Assembly (NCBI GenBank): GCA_029747585.1
Contig: JAPEVF010000050.1
Coordinates: 82,960-146,959, forward strand
Direction of reading: 5' to 3'
DNA from: Pleurotus djamor
Taxonomy: Eukaryota > Basidiomycota > Agaricomycetes > Agaricales > Pleurotaceae
DNA length: 64,000 bases
Shown: positions 1 to 12,266 of the stretch, in pieces
Layout of the letters: each line of letters starts with the position of its first letter
Numbering within the stretch: the stretch's first letter is position 1
Position numbers and translations under genes: made by a program
Notes under the pieces: generated by a model
Databases searched by the model: none
Seen by the model: only the letters and a program-made list of their open reading frames with translations
What the model was told of the DNA's origin: nothing

Positions 1-734
1 GCACAAACATACCAAGAGTGTCCAGTTGTTTTGAATTATGGAAACGGCTTCTATATGTTTCCCGTAGGTCCTTCACCAGTGCTTGCGATTCAAGTTCCTG
101 GAATTGAGGAAACGTACCTAGCCTAACAAAGACAACATCGTCAAAATAGCAATTCATGCCGCAGGATACATCCATGCGCCCCCAACGGACGATGGTGTTT
201 GCATATCTACCCCTCGTACGGTATCAAACGCTCAAGAAGATGGCCTACGCATCCCCAAAGAAGTGCTAAATGAACTTCGGGCGCACCTTCGAATTGTCTA
301 CCCGGATCTTGCTGGGAAACCCATCTTGGGGACACGCATGTGCTGGTGGGTTCCCCCAAATTGTTTGTCTGTACTCCACTTCTCACTCCTATGAATGAGT
401 CGCCAGGTATACCGATTCTCCCGATGGTGATTGGATTATCGGCGAAGTCCCTGGAGATCCAGGTATCATGTTGGCCACCGCAGGAAGCGGACATGCATTC
501 AAGGTGAGAGCTCCACGGAAATGATGAAGGGAGTGTAAACTCACTCAAACGTCTTCGAAGTTTCTGCCCATCATAGGGAGCTTGGTTGCTGATGCTATAC
601 AGGGCAAGCTAGACGCACCAACAGTCACCAGATTTTCCGTCGCTCGTGAACGCACAGGCTTCGATGCATCAAGGTCAGGTCACCCGAAAGTGCTAGATCT
701 TGGTCAACTGTGCACGAAGGAAGATTTGTTGTGA
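1..734 (+). CDS. FAD-dependent amine/amino-acid oxidase (sarcosine/pipecolate oxidase type), 3' part
   Basis: The 5' end lies outside the window. Four exons can be spliced: 1-63, 122-345, 407-503 and 561-734, with GT-AG introns of 57-61 nt. The peptide carries FPPNKDNIVKIAIHAAGYIH, then PDGDWIIGEVPG, then ATAGSGHAFKFLPIIG, and ends with a stop at 732-734. The GSGHAFKFLP block is the C-terminal FAD-contacting motif of the DAO superfamily. The FPP..DNIVK.A.HAAGY block is typical of fungal sarcosine oxidase, L-pipecolate oxidase and fructosyl-amine oxidase relatives. These enzymes oxidise secondary or glycated amino acids to an imine with release of hydrogen peroxide. No C-terminal SKL-like peroxisomal signal is seen; the chain ends in Lys-Glu-Asp-Leu-Leu. 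The exact substrate cannot be told from this fragment. Confidence 0.8.
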
Positions 735-827
735 TGTCCATGATAGATTACCAAGAAGAAAAAGAGTTAACGACAGCAGTGAATAATTGAGTAATATACA
801 TTTTGATGCGAGTGCTTGCTCAAGCAC

Positions 828-3800
828 TCAGGCTCGACGGCCGACGAACTCCCTCCATGAACGGACTTCAGAAGGTATTCTGCCTTCGGTGTAAGGGCGA
901 AGGCCTCCTTTAGGCATCTTTTTGGCGAGACTGTCCACCCAGAGTTGGGCGTTTCGGGGATTGTTCAGCAGAGGAAGGCCGAAGTCGACAGCATTTCTAG
1001 GGGATACGGAGTTTGAGTTTCGCAGCTCGGGTCATTCAAAGGGATGAGACTAACCGTCGAGCGACATAATCTTCGTCAGTAAAGCTTTCACCTCGGGCTC
1101 TGGCGAGGTTGATGACACATTGGATGTCATATTCATCGAACACTTCTCGTAGTAGTCGTTTGTCCTTCGTGGGGAAGAAGATTCGTTTTGCGGATACATA
1201 AGGCAGGTCGTTCAAGAATTCTTCGACGGCCGGAGAGGAACAGTAAAGTTTGAACCCAAGGTCAATCAACGTTTTGGCAACCGATTGCATTTCAGGCTGT
1301 GTAGTATCACCACCGATGAGGACCCCTGAACCAGCCCGAGGCACTTTGAATCCCGTGGTACTGAGCAGAGACGCCCAGTATGCTTCGTGGATGTCCTTGC
1401 CAAAGCTTGCAACTTCACCAGTGCTTGCCATTTCTGTGAGTGAGGGTGTAAGAGACGGTCGACAGCGTGAAATGGGTCAAACGTGCTTACCGACACCCAG
1501 GAAGGGGTCTGCACCTCCCAACCGAGTCCAAGAAAACTGAGAGACCTTGATGGAGACGTAGTCGCGAGGTTCACTCATCAAGTCCACAGGCTCGGGGACG
1601 TTCTCGCCCATGATAGCGGCGGTGGCAACATCGATGAAGTTATGACCAAGTACCTTAGATACGAAGGGAAAAGATCGGGAGGCACGGAGGTTACATTCAA
1701 TAACCTTCAATGGAGACTCTTCACCCGCAACATCGCTAGGTTTCTTGATGATCTGCATATTGAAGGGGCCTGAGATCTCGAAAGCAGCGGCAACCTTCTC
1801 TGCAATAGTCTTCAACCGTTGCATATCGCTCTCCGATAACGAAAATGGCGGGAGGACCAAGGTGGCATCACCAGAATGAACGCCAGCATTCTCGACGTGT
1901 TCCGAAACAGCATGGATGAGGAGTTTGCCTTGGTATGCAACAGCGTCCACATCAATTTCTTGGGCGTTATCGATGAATTTGGTGATCACGACGGGGTGGA
2001 GAGGAGAGACGGATGCAGCGGCTGATAGCTTGTGCTCGAGATCGGCTTCTTCCCGAACGACGTTCATGGCGGCACCAGACAGGACATAAGATGGTCGGAT
2101 AAGGACCGGATATCTGCAAAAATAGACTTTTAAGCCTGCTATCTACAGTAAGATGAGAAGGGACGTACCCAACCCTGCTGGCAAACTCCTTGGCAGCCTC
2201 GAGACTTGAAACTTCCGTCCATTCAGGTTGGTCGACGCCGATGCTGTCCAAGACGCTCGAGAACTTGTGTCGATCTTCGGCAGTATCGATTTTTTCAGGA
2301 TCAGTACCAAGGACTTTCACACCCGTGTGCTTTAGTCTGAGCGCAATGTTCTGCGGTAGTTGACCTGGGTTTGTCAGTAAGAGACTGAGAAGCACCGACG
2401 AAAGGACTTACCTCCCATGCTAACAATAACACCTTGCGATTGTTCAAGCTCATAGATATCCATAACACGTTCGAAGCCTAACTCTTCGAAGTAAAGCCTG
2501 TCAGCCTCGTCGAAGTCGGTCGAGACAGTTTCAGGGTTATAGTTGATCATGATCGTGCGCTTGCCCATATCCCTGAGTTTCCTGGCAGACGTAACCGCGC
2601 ACCAATCAAACTCGACACTGCTTCCAATACGGTATACACCGGACCCGAGGACCATAGTACCATGTTCATCGAAAGTGACGTCATGTTCAGATGCGTTGTA
2701 AGTGGTGTAGAGGTAATTGGTGTGAGCGGGGTATTCAGCAGCGAGGGTATCGATACGTTTGACGAAAGGAACGATGTTCAGCGTTTTACGAGCGGCTCGG
2801 ACAGCGTCTTCAGTGGAATTGACGAGGTCCGCAATCTGGGAGTCTGCGAATCCCATACGTTTGGCGCGTTGCATGAGTTCATGCTCAATGTTCTCCAGGG
2901 CACCAGCCGCTTTGAGAGCATGGTGGGTTTGAACAATGTTGTCGATTTTGTATAGGAACCACTATCAAAACGGTGAGCTTCGGTAAGTGACGGAAGAACC
3001 AGGACACCAACCTTGTCAATCTTAGTCAAGTCGTGAACCTGGTCGACCGTGTAACTCTTGTTGTACATCGCGTAAGCGATGGCGAACAGCCTCATGTCCG
3101 TTGGCTTGCTCAGCGCCCTGTCCAAATCCTCAGGTTCCACATAAGCCTCGAAGCCCTTCCATCGAGGGTCAACTTGACGAATAGCCTTCTGCAAACTTTC
3201 TTCAAACGTGCGACCAATAGCCATGACTTCTCCAACACTCTTCATAGCAGAGCCAACCTCACGGTTGACCTGGGAAGAGAATTTAGCGAGGTCCCACTTC
3301 GGTATCTTCGTCACGATGTAATCCAGGGATGGTTCGAAGCACGCCGTCGTCGTTTTCGTCACTGCATTGGGCAATTCCGGCAAGGTATGACCGAGGGCAA
3401 TCTTCGCTGCGGTGTAAGCAAGCGGGTATCCAGTGGCTTTAGATGCCAGGGCACTGGATCGACTCAGACTAAGGAGGAGGTTGGTGAAGCCATATATTCG
3501 AAAAGTGAAGAATCGCACCGGGCATTGACTTCAATGACGCAATATTCACGAGACGTGGGGTTCAAAGCGTATTGGATGTTACATTCGCCGACGACGCCCA
3601 GATGACGGATAACCTTGAGAGCAGCACTTCGAAGCATGTGGTATTCATCGTCCGGGAGAGTCTGGGATGGAGCAACGACGATAGAGTCACCAGTGTGCGT
3701 TCCTAGAGGATCGAAGTTTTCCATGTTACAACAGATGATCGTATTCTGCGGCGACGTGTCAGTAAGTTGTGGGGATGTGATGGAAGTAGCCTACATCTGC

Positions 3801-4746
3801 GGCGTCCCGAACAACTTCGTATTCCAACTCTTTCCAACCTTTCATACTGCGTTCGATCAGAACCTGAGGACTTAGACTGAGACTTTTGGCGGATAAGTCA
3901 CGCAATTCATCAGGATCATTTGCGAAACCGGAGCCGAGACCACCGAGGGTGAATGCGGAGCGAAGAATGACAGGATAGCCAATGGTCTCAGCCGCTGCCA
4001 GAGCATCATTGACGGAAGACACAGCTGTGGACTGAGCAACAGGAATGTCGATTTCTGGAGAACGAAAAACTAAGTAAATCAGAAAAGAGTAAGGAAGCAA
4101 TAAACAGACCTTTGAGAGCTTGTACAAACAGGTCCCGATCCTCAGATACCTCCAGCGTTTTGATAGGTGTGCCAAGAACTTGAACACCAAGTCGTTCCAG
4201 CACACCCATCTTGTCAAGCGCAATTCCGACATTGAGGGCACTTTGGCCACCAAATGTGAGCAGAATGCCATCCGGACGTTCCTTCTCGAGTACGTATGCG
4301 ACGTAATCCGCGGTGATGGGCAAAAAGTAAACTTCAGAAGCCAACTGGTGGGATGTCTGCCATGTAGCGATATTCGGGTTAATGAGCACAGCTTGTACGC
4401 CTTCTTCGCTGAGCGCCTTGAGAGCTTGGGATCCGGAGTAGTCAAATTCCCCTGCCTGCCCGATGCTGAGACCGCCACTGCCGACGACGACGACCTTTTG
4501 TACATCTGGACGAGGGACTTTTGGGAGGACTCTGGCAGATATTTTTCGAGCAAGTTCAGAGGGGGAATTTAACACATGCTCGCCGTCCTTTGGCTGGTAT
4601 GAGCCGACTGCTGGCGCGGCAACGGCTTGAAGAGGTCTGGTTGGCCTGATGTTGGAATGGCATGTGCTCACATGGAATGAGCGCGTGAAAGTCTTGAGCC
4701 TGGTCGCGCTCGTTGGCAGCGAGCTCTTCAACCGTACAAAGCTCAT
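828..4746 (-). CDS. CPA2: Carbamoyl-phosphate synthase, arginine-specific, large subunit
   Basis: Makes carbamoyl phosphate from bicarbonate, ATP and ammonia delivered by a separate glutaminase subunit, for arginine synthesis. About nine exons splice to roughly 1,150 residues, close to yeast Cpa2. An N-terminal segment rich in Arg/Ser/Thr looks like a mitochondrial presequence. The first ATP-grasp half follows ([20 protein letters not shown], then a TFGGQSALN block), then the oligomerisation region, the second ATP-grasp half ([20 protein letters not shown]), and a C-terminal MGS-like domain ([16 protein letters not shown]). The last exon, after an intron with acceptor near 988, adds [15 protein letters not shown] and ends [13 protein letters not shown], matching the Cpa2 C-terminus. 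No glutaminase, dihydroorotase or ATCase domain is fused, so it is not the pyrimidine CAD/Ura2 protein. Start taken at the ATG at 4746; an in-frame ATG at 4794 would add 16 residues. Confidence 0.93.
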
Positions 4747-4794
4747 GGCCGAGCAGGCAAGGGAGGCAGCAGCCTGGTGAGAGTACAGAGTCAA

Positions 4795-6856
4795 GAAGAA
4801 TCGAAGTTGCCTTCGGAGCCAGGAACTTTTTATGGGGCAGAATCGACGCTTGTATGTAAATTTTTGCCTTGGCCTATTATCGCCGATTACGTCATGTGAT
4901 CGTGCGCGCTAGACGCCAGAAAGGCGCTCATCGCCACCACTACTTCCACGGTCACATACTAAGTACCACGTTCAGACCACAATGCACCATTACGTCCATG
5001 TACTCATTCATCGTCGCTCACCTTCAATGTCATGAGGCCTGCTTGAGGGGCACCTTCACAGTCGAGCCCAAACTCATCTCAAGCCATTTGTGTTATTTTT
5101 CAGCCTCAAGGGGTTCATTCCAATCAATCTCAAATGAGTCCAATCCATTCCTTGTGAGTTTTGGCTGTCCTTTGGCTGTAAACCATCCCCATCATCGGCA
5201 TTGCTTCATTACAATTGTGCTGAATCAATGCATCTACATGCTTGTCCGCTTTAAATAACCATTGAACCATGTACGTACTCACGGACTTACTTGCAGTCAA
5301 TTTCTCTGTGGTTATCAATACACCCCGATCGCTTGGGAGTCGTGGTACTTCTCGTGCGTAACGAGAACCCTTCCTATGATGCGGTCGCTGGTCTGCGTAT
5401 AAGCTTCGAGTCTATCTCGCCGTTATATTTATCCTCATTGATGGTCCCGATGATTGACTCGGAACGACGGAAATTTCGCGGTGCTCGTACTTTCATCACC
5501 CTCCGCCTTGATGATGGCTAGACCAAGCGAGAAGAGCCTCCATCCTTCTGGCTCCATGCTATCAAGCTGTTTTTGAGTCTACGAATCTACCCAAAACAGT
5601 CCAGTCCCTGCTTCCTGTAGCTTGTGCGCCGAGTGTCATCTTGTGACGACCCAGTGTTCCTGTTGCAGGGGCGACCCCGCTCATCGTCGCTCGGAATCCC
5701 CACCCTACTGTGGGGTTCTGGGTCCAGAAACTTTGTATTGCATAGCCACGAATGACCATGTCATAATCCCTACGACGCGACTGGGTCATGGGTCGAAAGT
5801 CTCTGTCTTCCTCGATGAGCGGATCAGTATCACTCTTTATCTTCGTTGGATGAGATAGGCAAGCAACTGACGACCCTTATCTAGTGCACCGCTCGGCTCT
5901 CCACCCAAGGCGGGAACAAATCCCCGCAATCTTTCCGACGTTTGCCGCCTTATGATGCCACTAAAACATCACAGTGGAACGAAGAGAACCTAGGTGAACC
6001 CAAAGTTCAGGTACCGAGGCAAAGAGGTTTATCTACGAACTTGACTCAAAGTCATGGAAACCCATAGAACCGTCCTTTTTTGACAAGATGGCACCTCTCT
6101 TGATGATACTCTCCGGAATATCCTGTTCGGACGCTCTTGCCCTCCACTTGGACCGCTTGTCTGAAACGGAAGTATTCCCAGTAGACGCGACGGCCGCGGC
6201 ATTTATGTTCTCTCCTCTCCATATTCAATGCTCTGGACAGTGCGAATTCAATCGGTCGTTGGGATCACATAGTTTCAAGGCACTATTCATTCGGACAATG
6301 CTTAACTTGCAAGGCTTGATCTCAACAACCTGCAGTCCATGATGTTTCACACGCACCAAGTTCTGGTCGCCTGACACAACCCACGCGCCGATCGACGGTC
6401 AACTCGTGTTAAACCCATGGACAGAGTGACTTACCACCTACTTCGAAATTCGTCGTTTACTCCCCCTACCACCGCCGTTTGCGCTTATCAAATCTGATAT
6501 CATTGCACTTCTCGGGGTACTCCACGGTCTCTTGGTATCTGACAGAAGGTCTCGCGGATACTATCTACTTGAGCTGCTTTCGAGAAAGTCCTTATTATCT
6601 CCTTCAACCCGTTTATGATTGAGAGATGAGTCCCACGCTGATGCCAGACGTTCGCCGGTACCTCGGATGAACATGCCCTCGCCGGCATTACTTTGGGATA
6701 TCCAACAAGGAGCGAATTCACCACATGCGAACCGTCCGTTCGACGAAAGGCTTATTTTCATGAAACTATATTATCCGCCGATGTGATGGCTTCGACACCT
6801 TGAAATACTCGCGCTCTTCTCGTCTCCCGGGCTTCAACACCTGTCCCTGTCCCGCC
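4795..6856. other. Gene-poor 2 kb spacer, possible decayed gene
   Basis: The stretch between two outward-facing genes (CPSase large subunit on minus, TmpA-like gene on plus). No frame gives a convincing spliced protein. On the plus strand around 5890-6350 short blocks look once coding: a phrase NPRNLSDVCRL near 5930 and FIYELDSKSWKPIEP near 6030-6075 in other frames, separated by stops. Such blocks resemble kelch-repeat text, but too little is left to be sure. It also contains the promoters of both flanking genes. Confidence 0.35.
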
Positions 6857-9124
6857 ATGTCTAACCCCCTTCCCTCTCACGTCGACGATGCCGAGAAGGG
6901 CGTCATGCAACATGACGATCCCCTTTCTCTTTCATTGACGTTGGGCCCATCTGTACCATCACTGAATAGCGAACCATCACCGTCGGAGTCAGTGAAGGCA
7001 TTGGCCATTCCAGAGAAGGCCCTCGAGAAGCGTACCAGTGTGGTGGTTGTCCCTGTCAACGATGCGCCAGCGAAGCCGAGACCGAAGCCTTCCTTCAAAC
7101 GTGCCTCTCGCTGGATACGATTCCAACTGTGGTTCAATACCTATCGGTATCTATCATCATCATGTCTTTAGTGATTCGGTCTTCTAAACTAGCCACTCAT
7201 CTAGCAAATTCTATACCTTTGTTGTCGCCATGAACTCTATTGGACTCTTGCTCACTATCATCGGTACATGGGAGTACCCACGACACTACACTGGTGCATT
7301 CATCCTCGGAAACCTACTCACGGCTATTCTAATGAGAAACGAATTATTTGGACGATTTCTGTATCTTATGGTCAATACCCTATTTGCCAAAGTCAGCACT
7401 ACTGATCAGCATCCACTGTTGGATTTATCTGACCTTCCCTTAGTGGCCGCCTCTTTGGTTCCGTTTGGGTTGTACATCTGTTCTTCAGCATCTCGGAGGT
7501 ATACACTCTGGATGCGCAACATCTGGATTCATGTGGCTGGTTTACCGCGTTACAATGCTTTTCATCGACCACCGAAACAACCATGATGCGGTGATGATCA
7601 TGGGTGTCATTACCAACATCGCTGTCGCGATTTCCATTTGCTCTGCGTTCCCTTGGGTCCGTAATACTCACCACAAGTAAGCTTAGTTCCTTTGCTAACA
7701 TGTTTAAATACTGACCATGGAATAAATAGTGTCTTCGAGCGTCATCATCGCTTCATTGGTTGGTAAGTATCGCGTGCTTCTGAGTTATCCTCAGCTTACC
7801 CCGCATGTAGGCTCGGTCTCGCATCTAGTACGTTCGAATCGGCTTCTGGAGATCATCGTATTCATTTTATCCAGCCTGGATATTTGTGGTACTTGGCGAT
7901 AGCTACGACCTCGAAACACATTCCTGGAATCCCGATGGTATTCGTATTATCCGCCAACAAGATTTCTGGTTCGCACTGGGCATGACTATCTTGTGAATCC
8001 GATTTTCACCCATATTATCCACGCTTTTACTCACCATCCTCCCTAAATTTAGTGTAATAATCCCATGGCTCACCATTCGTGAAGTCCCCGTGGAGGTTGA
8101 AATCGTGAGTCTCTCTATTCTCGGACCGTTCATGGAACCTTCGCTCACCTATTTCCCCAGCCTTCGCCGAAAGTGGTAGTTATCCGCTTCCAAAGAGGGA
8201 TGCAGCAGGGCTTGTTGGCGAGAATATCCCGAGGATCGATTATGGAGTACCACGCATTCGGAATCATTTCGTAGGTCTTTGTGCATGGCCACACGGTCTT
8301 TAACCGCTTAATCCGTATAATTCATGTAGGGAAGGAACACACTCACCCCACCATTATCTCATCTGTGGCGTTCAAGGTGATTTTACCCGCTCGCTTGTCG
8401 ACAATCCCCCGACGCATCTCTGGACGCGACAAATGAAGGTGCGTCCGATCATAGCGAACGCGCTCTTTGACGCGCTTGCTTATTGAAATCATTCACTAGT
8501 TCGCTGGTGTCTCCAACACCTCTGTCCTGTACAAACGAGGTATCCGAGTATGTACCGGGACGGGGCTGGGCGCGGCCTTGTCTACATGCTTACAGGTCAG
8601 TCGTTGCCGCAATACATCGTCCCCAATTTAAACTGAGTATACATGTGCCTTGCCACTATCAATAGAGTCCTAATTGGTGAGGCCTTTCTCCGCTATGAAC
8701 CTGTCATCTGACACTCACTATCAATTTCCTTGTGTCCTAGGTATCTCATCTGGATTGGCTCCGACCAAGAGAAGACGTTCGGTCCTACTATTTCTGGCTT
8801 CATCAAGAAGCACCTTGAGCCCGAAAATCGCGTAACTCTTTGGGATTCTCGGCAGCGAGGTAGGCGAACTCGCAACAATCAACTCGATGTATGCATTCTG
8901 AAAATTTCTTCAGGTGGGCGTCCGGACACGATGAAGCTGGTCAAGGAAGTGTACGCTTCATGGGGTGCCGAAGTGGTCTTCATCACGTCAAATATGCAAG
9001 GAAACACGGAAATAATGGAGGGGTGTAAGGCGGCTGGTATTCCCGCATTTGTACGTCCATGATCTTGTATATTCCGCCGTCTACATACTGACAACGACTT
9101 TAGGGAACGCTTTGGGATTTCTAA
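6857..9124 (+). CDS. TmpA-like integral membrane flavoprotein oxidoreductase
   Basis: Resembles Aspergillus TmpA and related basidiomycete membrane proteins. The start at 6857 sits in a good context (CCGCCATGT). A hydrophilic, probably cytosolic N-terminus of about 95 residues precedes several membrane helices (VAMNSIGLLLTIIGTW, ITNIAVAISICSAFPW). A His pair occurs in FERHHRFIGW. The C-terminal half looks like a ferredoxin-reductase fold: QGDFTRSLVDNPPTHLWTRQ, then the TGTGLGAAL nucleotide loop, then YLIWIGSDQEKTFGP. It ends GRPDTMKLVKEVY..VVFITSN..GIPAFGTLWDF. The last residues come from a short exon (9104-9124) after an intron. About nine to ten exons. In A. nidulans the relative influences conidiation signalling; the substrate is unknown. 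The 3' end converges on the oligoribonuclease gene 166 bp away. Confidence 0.75.
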
Positions 9125-9290
9125 ATTATAGAAGGCTTATAAAATATCATATTGTTATTGCTGCTTGATGCCATTTTGAAACCACATACCTACTTGCAAA
9201 CTTTGTAGTAACAGCACTCACGTTCGAAGACGCCGTCTAATTACACAAATTACATATTCGATCCGAGAGTTTGAGATCGTCGGGCAGAGC

Positions 9291-10473
9291 TTAAGGCCGC
9301 ACGGGACCAGAAGGAGCCGCAGGCGTCGTCGGAGACGGGGCACGGGAAGGCACAAAGATATTGTCACGGTACCATTGTAATTCTACCATCAAAACTGTTA
9401 GAAGTGTCGGTGACAAAAAATTCATCGGTTAACGAACCTTGTATTGATCCTTTGATATCGTCCAACGCTCTACCCGAAGGTGAGTGATAGGTGTTGCTCA
9501 ACAAAATTCAAACGGATCAAAAAAAACTTACCTGTGTGACGTTTCCTTCTGCTTAGGCATAGNAAGACCGGGGTACCAACGGCGGGCAAGTTCCTAAGAA
9601 TGATGTAGGTGGGACGGACATAAGGGGGAAGTAAATCTAGGCACAATACCTTGATAGAAGATACGTCTGGCGATCNCGTTAATCGAGACCGAGGAGTAAA
9701 TCTGAAAGAAAATTGACTCACCAACGATGCTGCCATAGAATTGTCAGTGAATTCGCTCAGAATACGTCAAAAAGATNATAAGAACCGGTAATGTAGCCAA
9801 TCAACGACTTCGGGCATCTCTTCAGCAAGGAAACCTTTGTCGGCATGAACAGAGTTCCCGGCCAAAACGCCTATCCGTTGTCTCGGAATCCACTTTTTCA
9901 CATAGTCAAGTACGGCTTTTGAAACGAATTCGCGGGTATGTGGNGAATCTATGCAAGCCTGCGTGAGGCCTGACTGTGANNATGACACAACACGCGTCGC
10001 GAGATTGTCAAACACTTGTNGTGAAGGGGAAAGGAAGAANGGCGTACCGAGCCATGNTGTTTCGTNCACCATTCNTCCATTCTGTATGAGAAACATCANC
10101 ACAACACGCTGCATCTTCCTGAACATGCGTTACCCGTCCAAAAGTTCTTTGTCTGTTTTGATCACATATTCAATCCCTTCATCGACCAATTCCAGGTTNC
10201 CGTTCGTTATCAGCACCTNTGTTGAAGCCATGTGAGCCACGAGNCNTGTTCCACGTCTACGGAACAAAAAAAGTGATCGCAACCAACCGCAATTTCNATG
10301 ATCTTGTCTTTACGCGGATTCAATCCGGTCATTTCGCAATCTATCCACACCAGAGGTCCGGCATAGAAGTCAAGAGGTCTCTGAAGCGACGACATCTTGG
10401 ATTTCGAACGCGACGCTTGCTTGAACGGGAAAATTCCGGGGNTGCGACGGAGAGGTGTGAGGACGCGAAGCAT
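9291..10473 (-). CDS. REX2: Oligoribonuclease (REXO2/Orn family 3'-5' exonuclease)
   Basis: Degrades RNA oligomers of a few nucleotides to mononucleotides; in eukaryotes the enzyme is largely mitochondrial. The DEDDh motifs are visible: ExoI in PLVWIDCEMTGLNPRKDKI, ExoII in LAGNSVHADKGFLAEEMPEV, ExoIII around WLHYR..DVSSIKVL. An exon near 10130-10205 supplies VLITNGNLELVDEGIEYVI. The last exon ends SRAPSPTTPAAPSGPVRP. The first Met (10473) is followed by an Arg-rich stretch that looks like a mitochondrial presequence. A second in-frame Met at 10395 (MSSLQRPLDFYAGP) would give a cytosolic form. The region contains many N bases, so several residues and splice sites are uncertain. The start lies only 42 bp from the start of the opposite-strand PTAR1-like gene. 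Confidence 0.9.
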
Positions 10474-12266
10474 GTAATGGGCGCTTGCNTGCGTTCCGCC
10501 ACCACTACCACTTTCATGGAGGTAAACGTCCTGGANTTTGGCAAGGCCNTGTTGAATGATCCGTAGGTTTTTCTGAANTCGCTAGAGGNTTGCTGAGCTC
10601 ACGGATCANAAAATNTAGGTCGTCCGTGGAGATCTTACCTGGGGACCTTGATTCATGGGCTCTACTTCCGAACACACCATTCTTGCTCATCGACGGCAAT
10701 CTAGGCATACCTCAGAAGCCTCTCNACGGGNTGTATATCCTTGCCATCTCTATGTTCACCTCTTCCCGTCGTGAGATGCAAAAAGATGCTGAGGACCTGA
10801 ATCGACTGACAGCCGTGCTTCTGCTGGCCAATNCAGCACANCAAACGGCCGCGAACTACAGGAAACGCATGATCATTCAAGGATCGCTTTCTGCGCGAAA
10901 AGAACTTGCGTTCNTAGGGCGTTTGCAAGCCAACAAGTCCCATGCCAAGGAATCTATCCTTTGGTCACATCGACAATGGCTGTTGAGGCACTTGGGCCTC
11001 ACAACTTCAGGGGAAAGCGACACTCTTGACGTATTTCGGANCGAATTCGCCATAATCTATCGAGCAGCCGAAATATACCCTCGCAANTATTACGCTTGGA
11101 ANCATTGGNGGTTCTGCATCGATNCCCTCGTCACTCATCTCTCGGAACCTCANTCCGATACATTTGCGCAGGTACTACTTGAGCAGTATCACCAGCTCAC
11201 CCGNTGGCTAGAGCAACANGTCTCCGACTATTCTGCCGCTCACCATCTCGCTGGCTTGGTGTCCCTGATTCAGACGTTCTCTACGCCTNCNCACGATCTC
11301 CCNGCTCAGATCAATCCCCAGGCAGCTTTCGAGTTTGCNATGTCTCTTTCGACCTTTTTCTCGTCGCATGTGACCCTACGAATGTTTGTNGAGACTCTCA
11401 TTAANATAGAGTTGGATGAGGGTAGAAAGAATCAAATGAGGATCCGCTTTGGTGAACTNGTANAATCTATACAGCTTGATCCGTAAACATGTATGTGATA
11501 TAGATCTATCTTCAATAATTCGATACGATTGCGACTGGGGNTGATAGATAATCTGCGCGCTGTATGACTCCTCAACAGCCCCCTCGCCCCTGTGTCCGCA
11601 GNANGAAGCGCTGTCCTTGTTTCTTCGTGCCTCCATCGCTCATGGAATGCAAGAATTGCGAATTGAAGCAACGCCGCTTCTATTGCGAGAATTGTCTACG
11701 AACACAGCAAGTACACTTGTTCCTTTTCGAGTAGCCAAGAACGGAAATCTGAATTGTGTTCAAAGTCTTAGAGAGCGCCGCTCACNAATCCAGCACTTTA
11801 CCTTAGATCGGGATGAGCAAGTCGCAAGAGCATCGAGAGCATTGGAGACAGTNGATGCACACCGTACGCTCCGTGCAAACCTAGCTCTCTGTCAGAGCAG
11901 ACTGGAGGAGGTGCAGAGTGGATTATCGAAGCTGAGGAAGGACAATGAGAGGAGTTAGTCATTCAGCCACTGCAAAAGTACATCGTCCTCTGAACAGACA
12001 TTCTTCTAGAACGTGAACGCCTCCGGACTCTTCGCGAGTCGCTCGCTACCCGTAGACGCACCCTTTCCGTCGCAAAGCTCCCCCATCCCAATTGGCAGCC
12101 CTCTTCCGCGATTACATCTACCACAAGAGAATATCAGGAGTTGCTCTCGCTATCGGCATCGTTGGCTCGCGCACGCTCAGGGTTAGTCCAAGAACTAGTC
12201 GAGGTTTTTAACATAGTAGAAGTCGGTGGTCGCCCACCAATTGGAGGGAAGGCTGGAACGAAAGGN
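9563..12266. other. Low-quality sequence with scattered N bases
   Basis: Dozens of single N calls are dispersed over about 2.7 kb, while most of the window has none. Two genes inside (PTAR1-like and Atg14-like) need a one-base change to stay in frame. Both facts point to low read coverage rather than real mutations. Confidence 0.9.
10516..11486 (+). CDS. Protein prenyltransferase alpha-subunit repeat protein (PTAR1-like)
   Basis: Contains prenyltransferase alpha repeats: ELAF.GRLQANKSHAKESIL and WSHRQWLLRHLG, then EFAIIYRAAEIYPR.YYAW.HW. These are the helical W-x-H-R repeats of PTAR1, the alpha-like subunit of geranylgeranyltransferase type III, and of FNTA/RABGGTA relatives. Start taken at the ATG at 10516, giving MEVNVL.FGKA.LNDP. 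After codon 15 the frame is lost (TAG at 10564), but the next frame is open straight through to 11486 and reads on as VGFSE.ARGLLSS. One missing base near 10562 restores a single exon of about 320 residues. Given the nearby N calls this is probably a sequencing error. No intron is needed. Length and single-exon form fit a PTAR1-like protein better than a true farnesyltransferase alpha subunit. Confidence 0.75.

Noticed and set aside
1250..1773. Plus-strand open frames across the CPSase gene
   Set aside because: They are antisense shadows of conserved CPSase exons.
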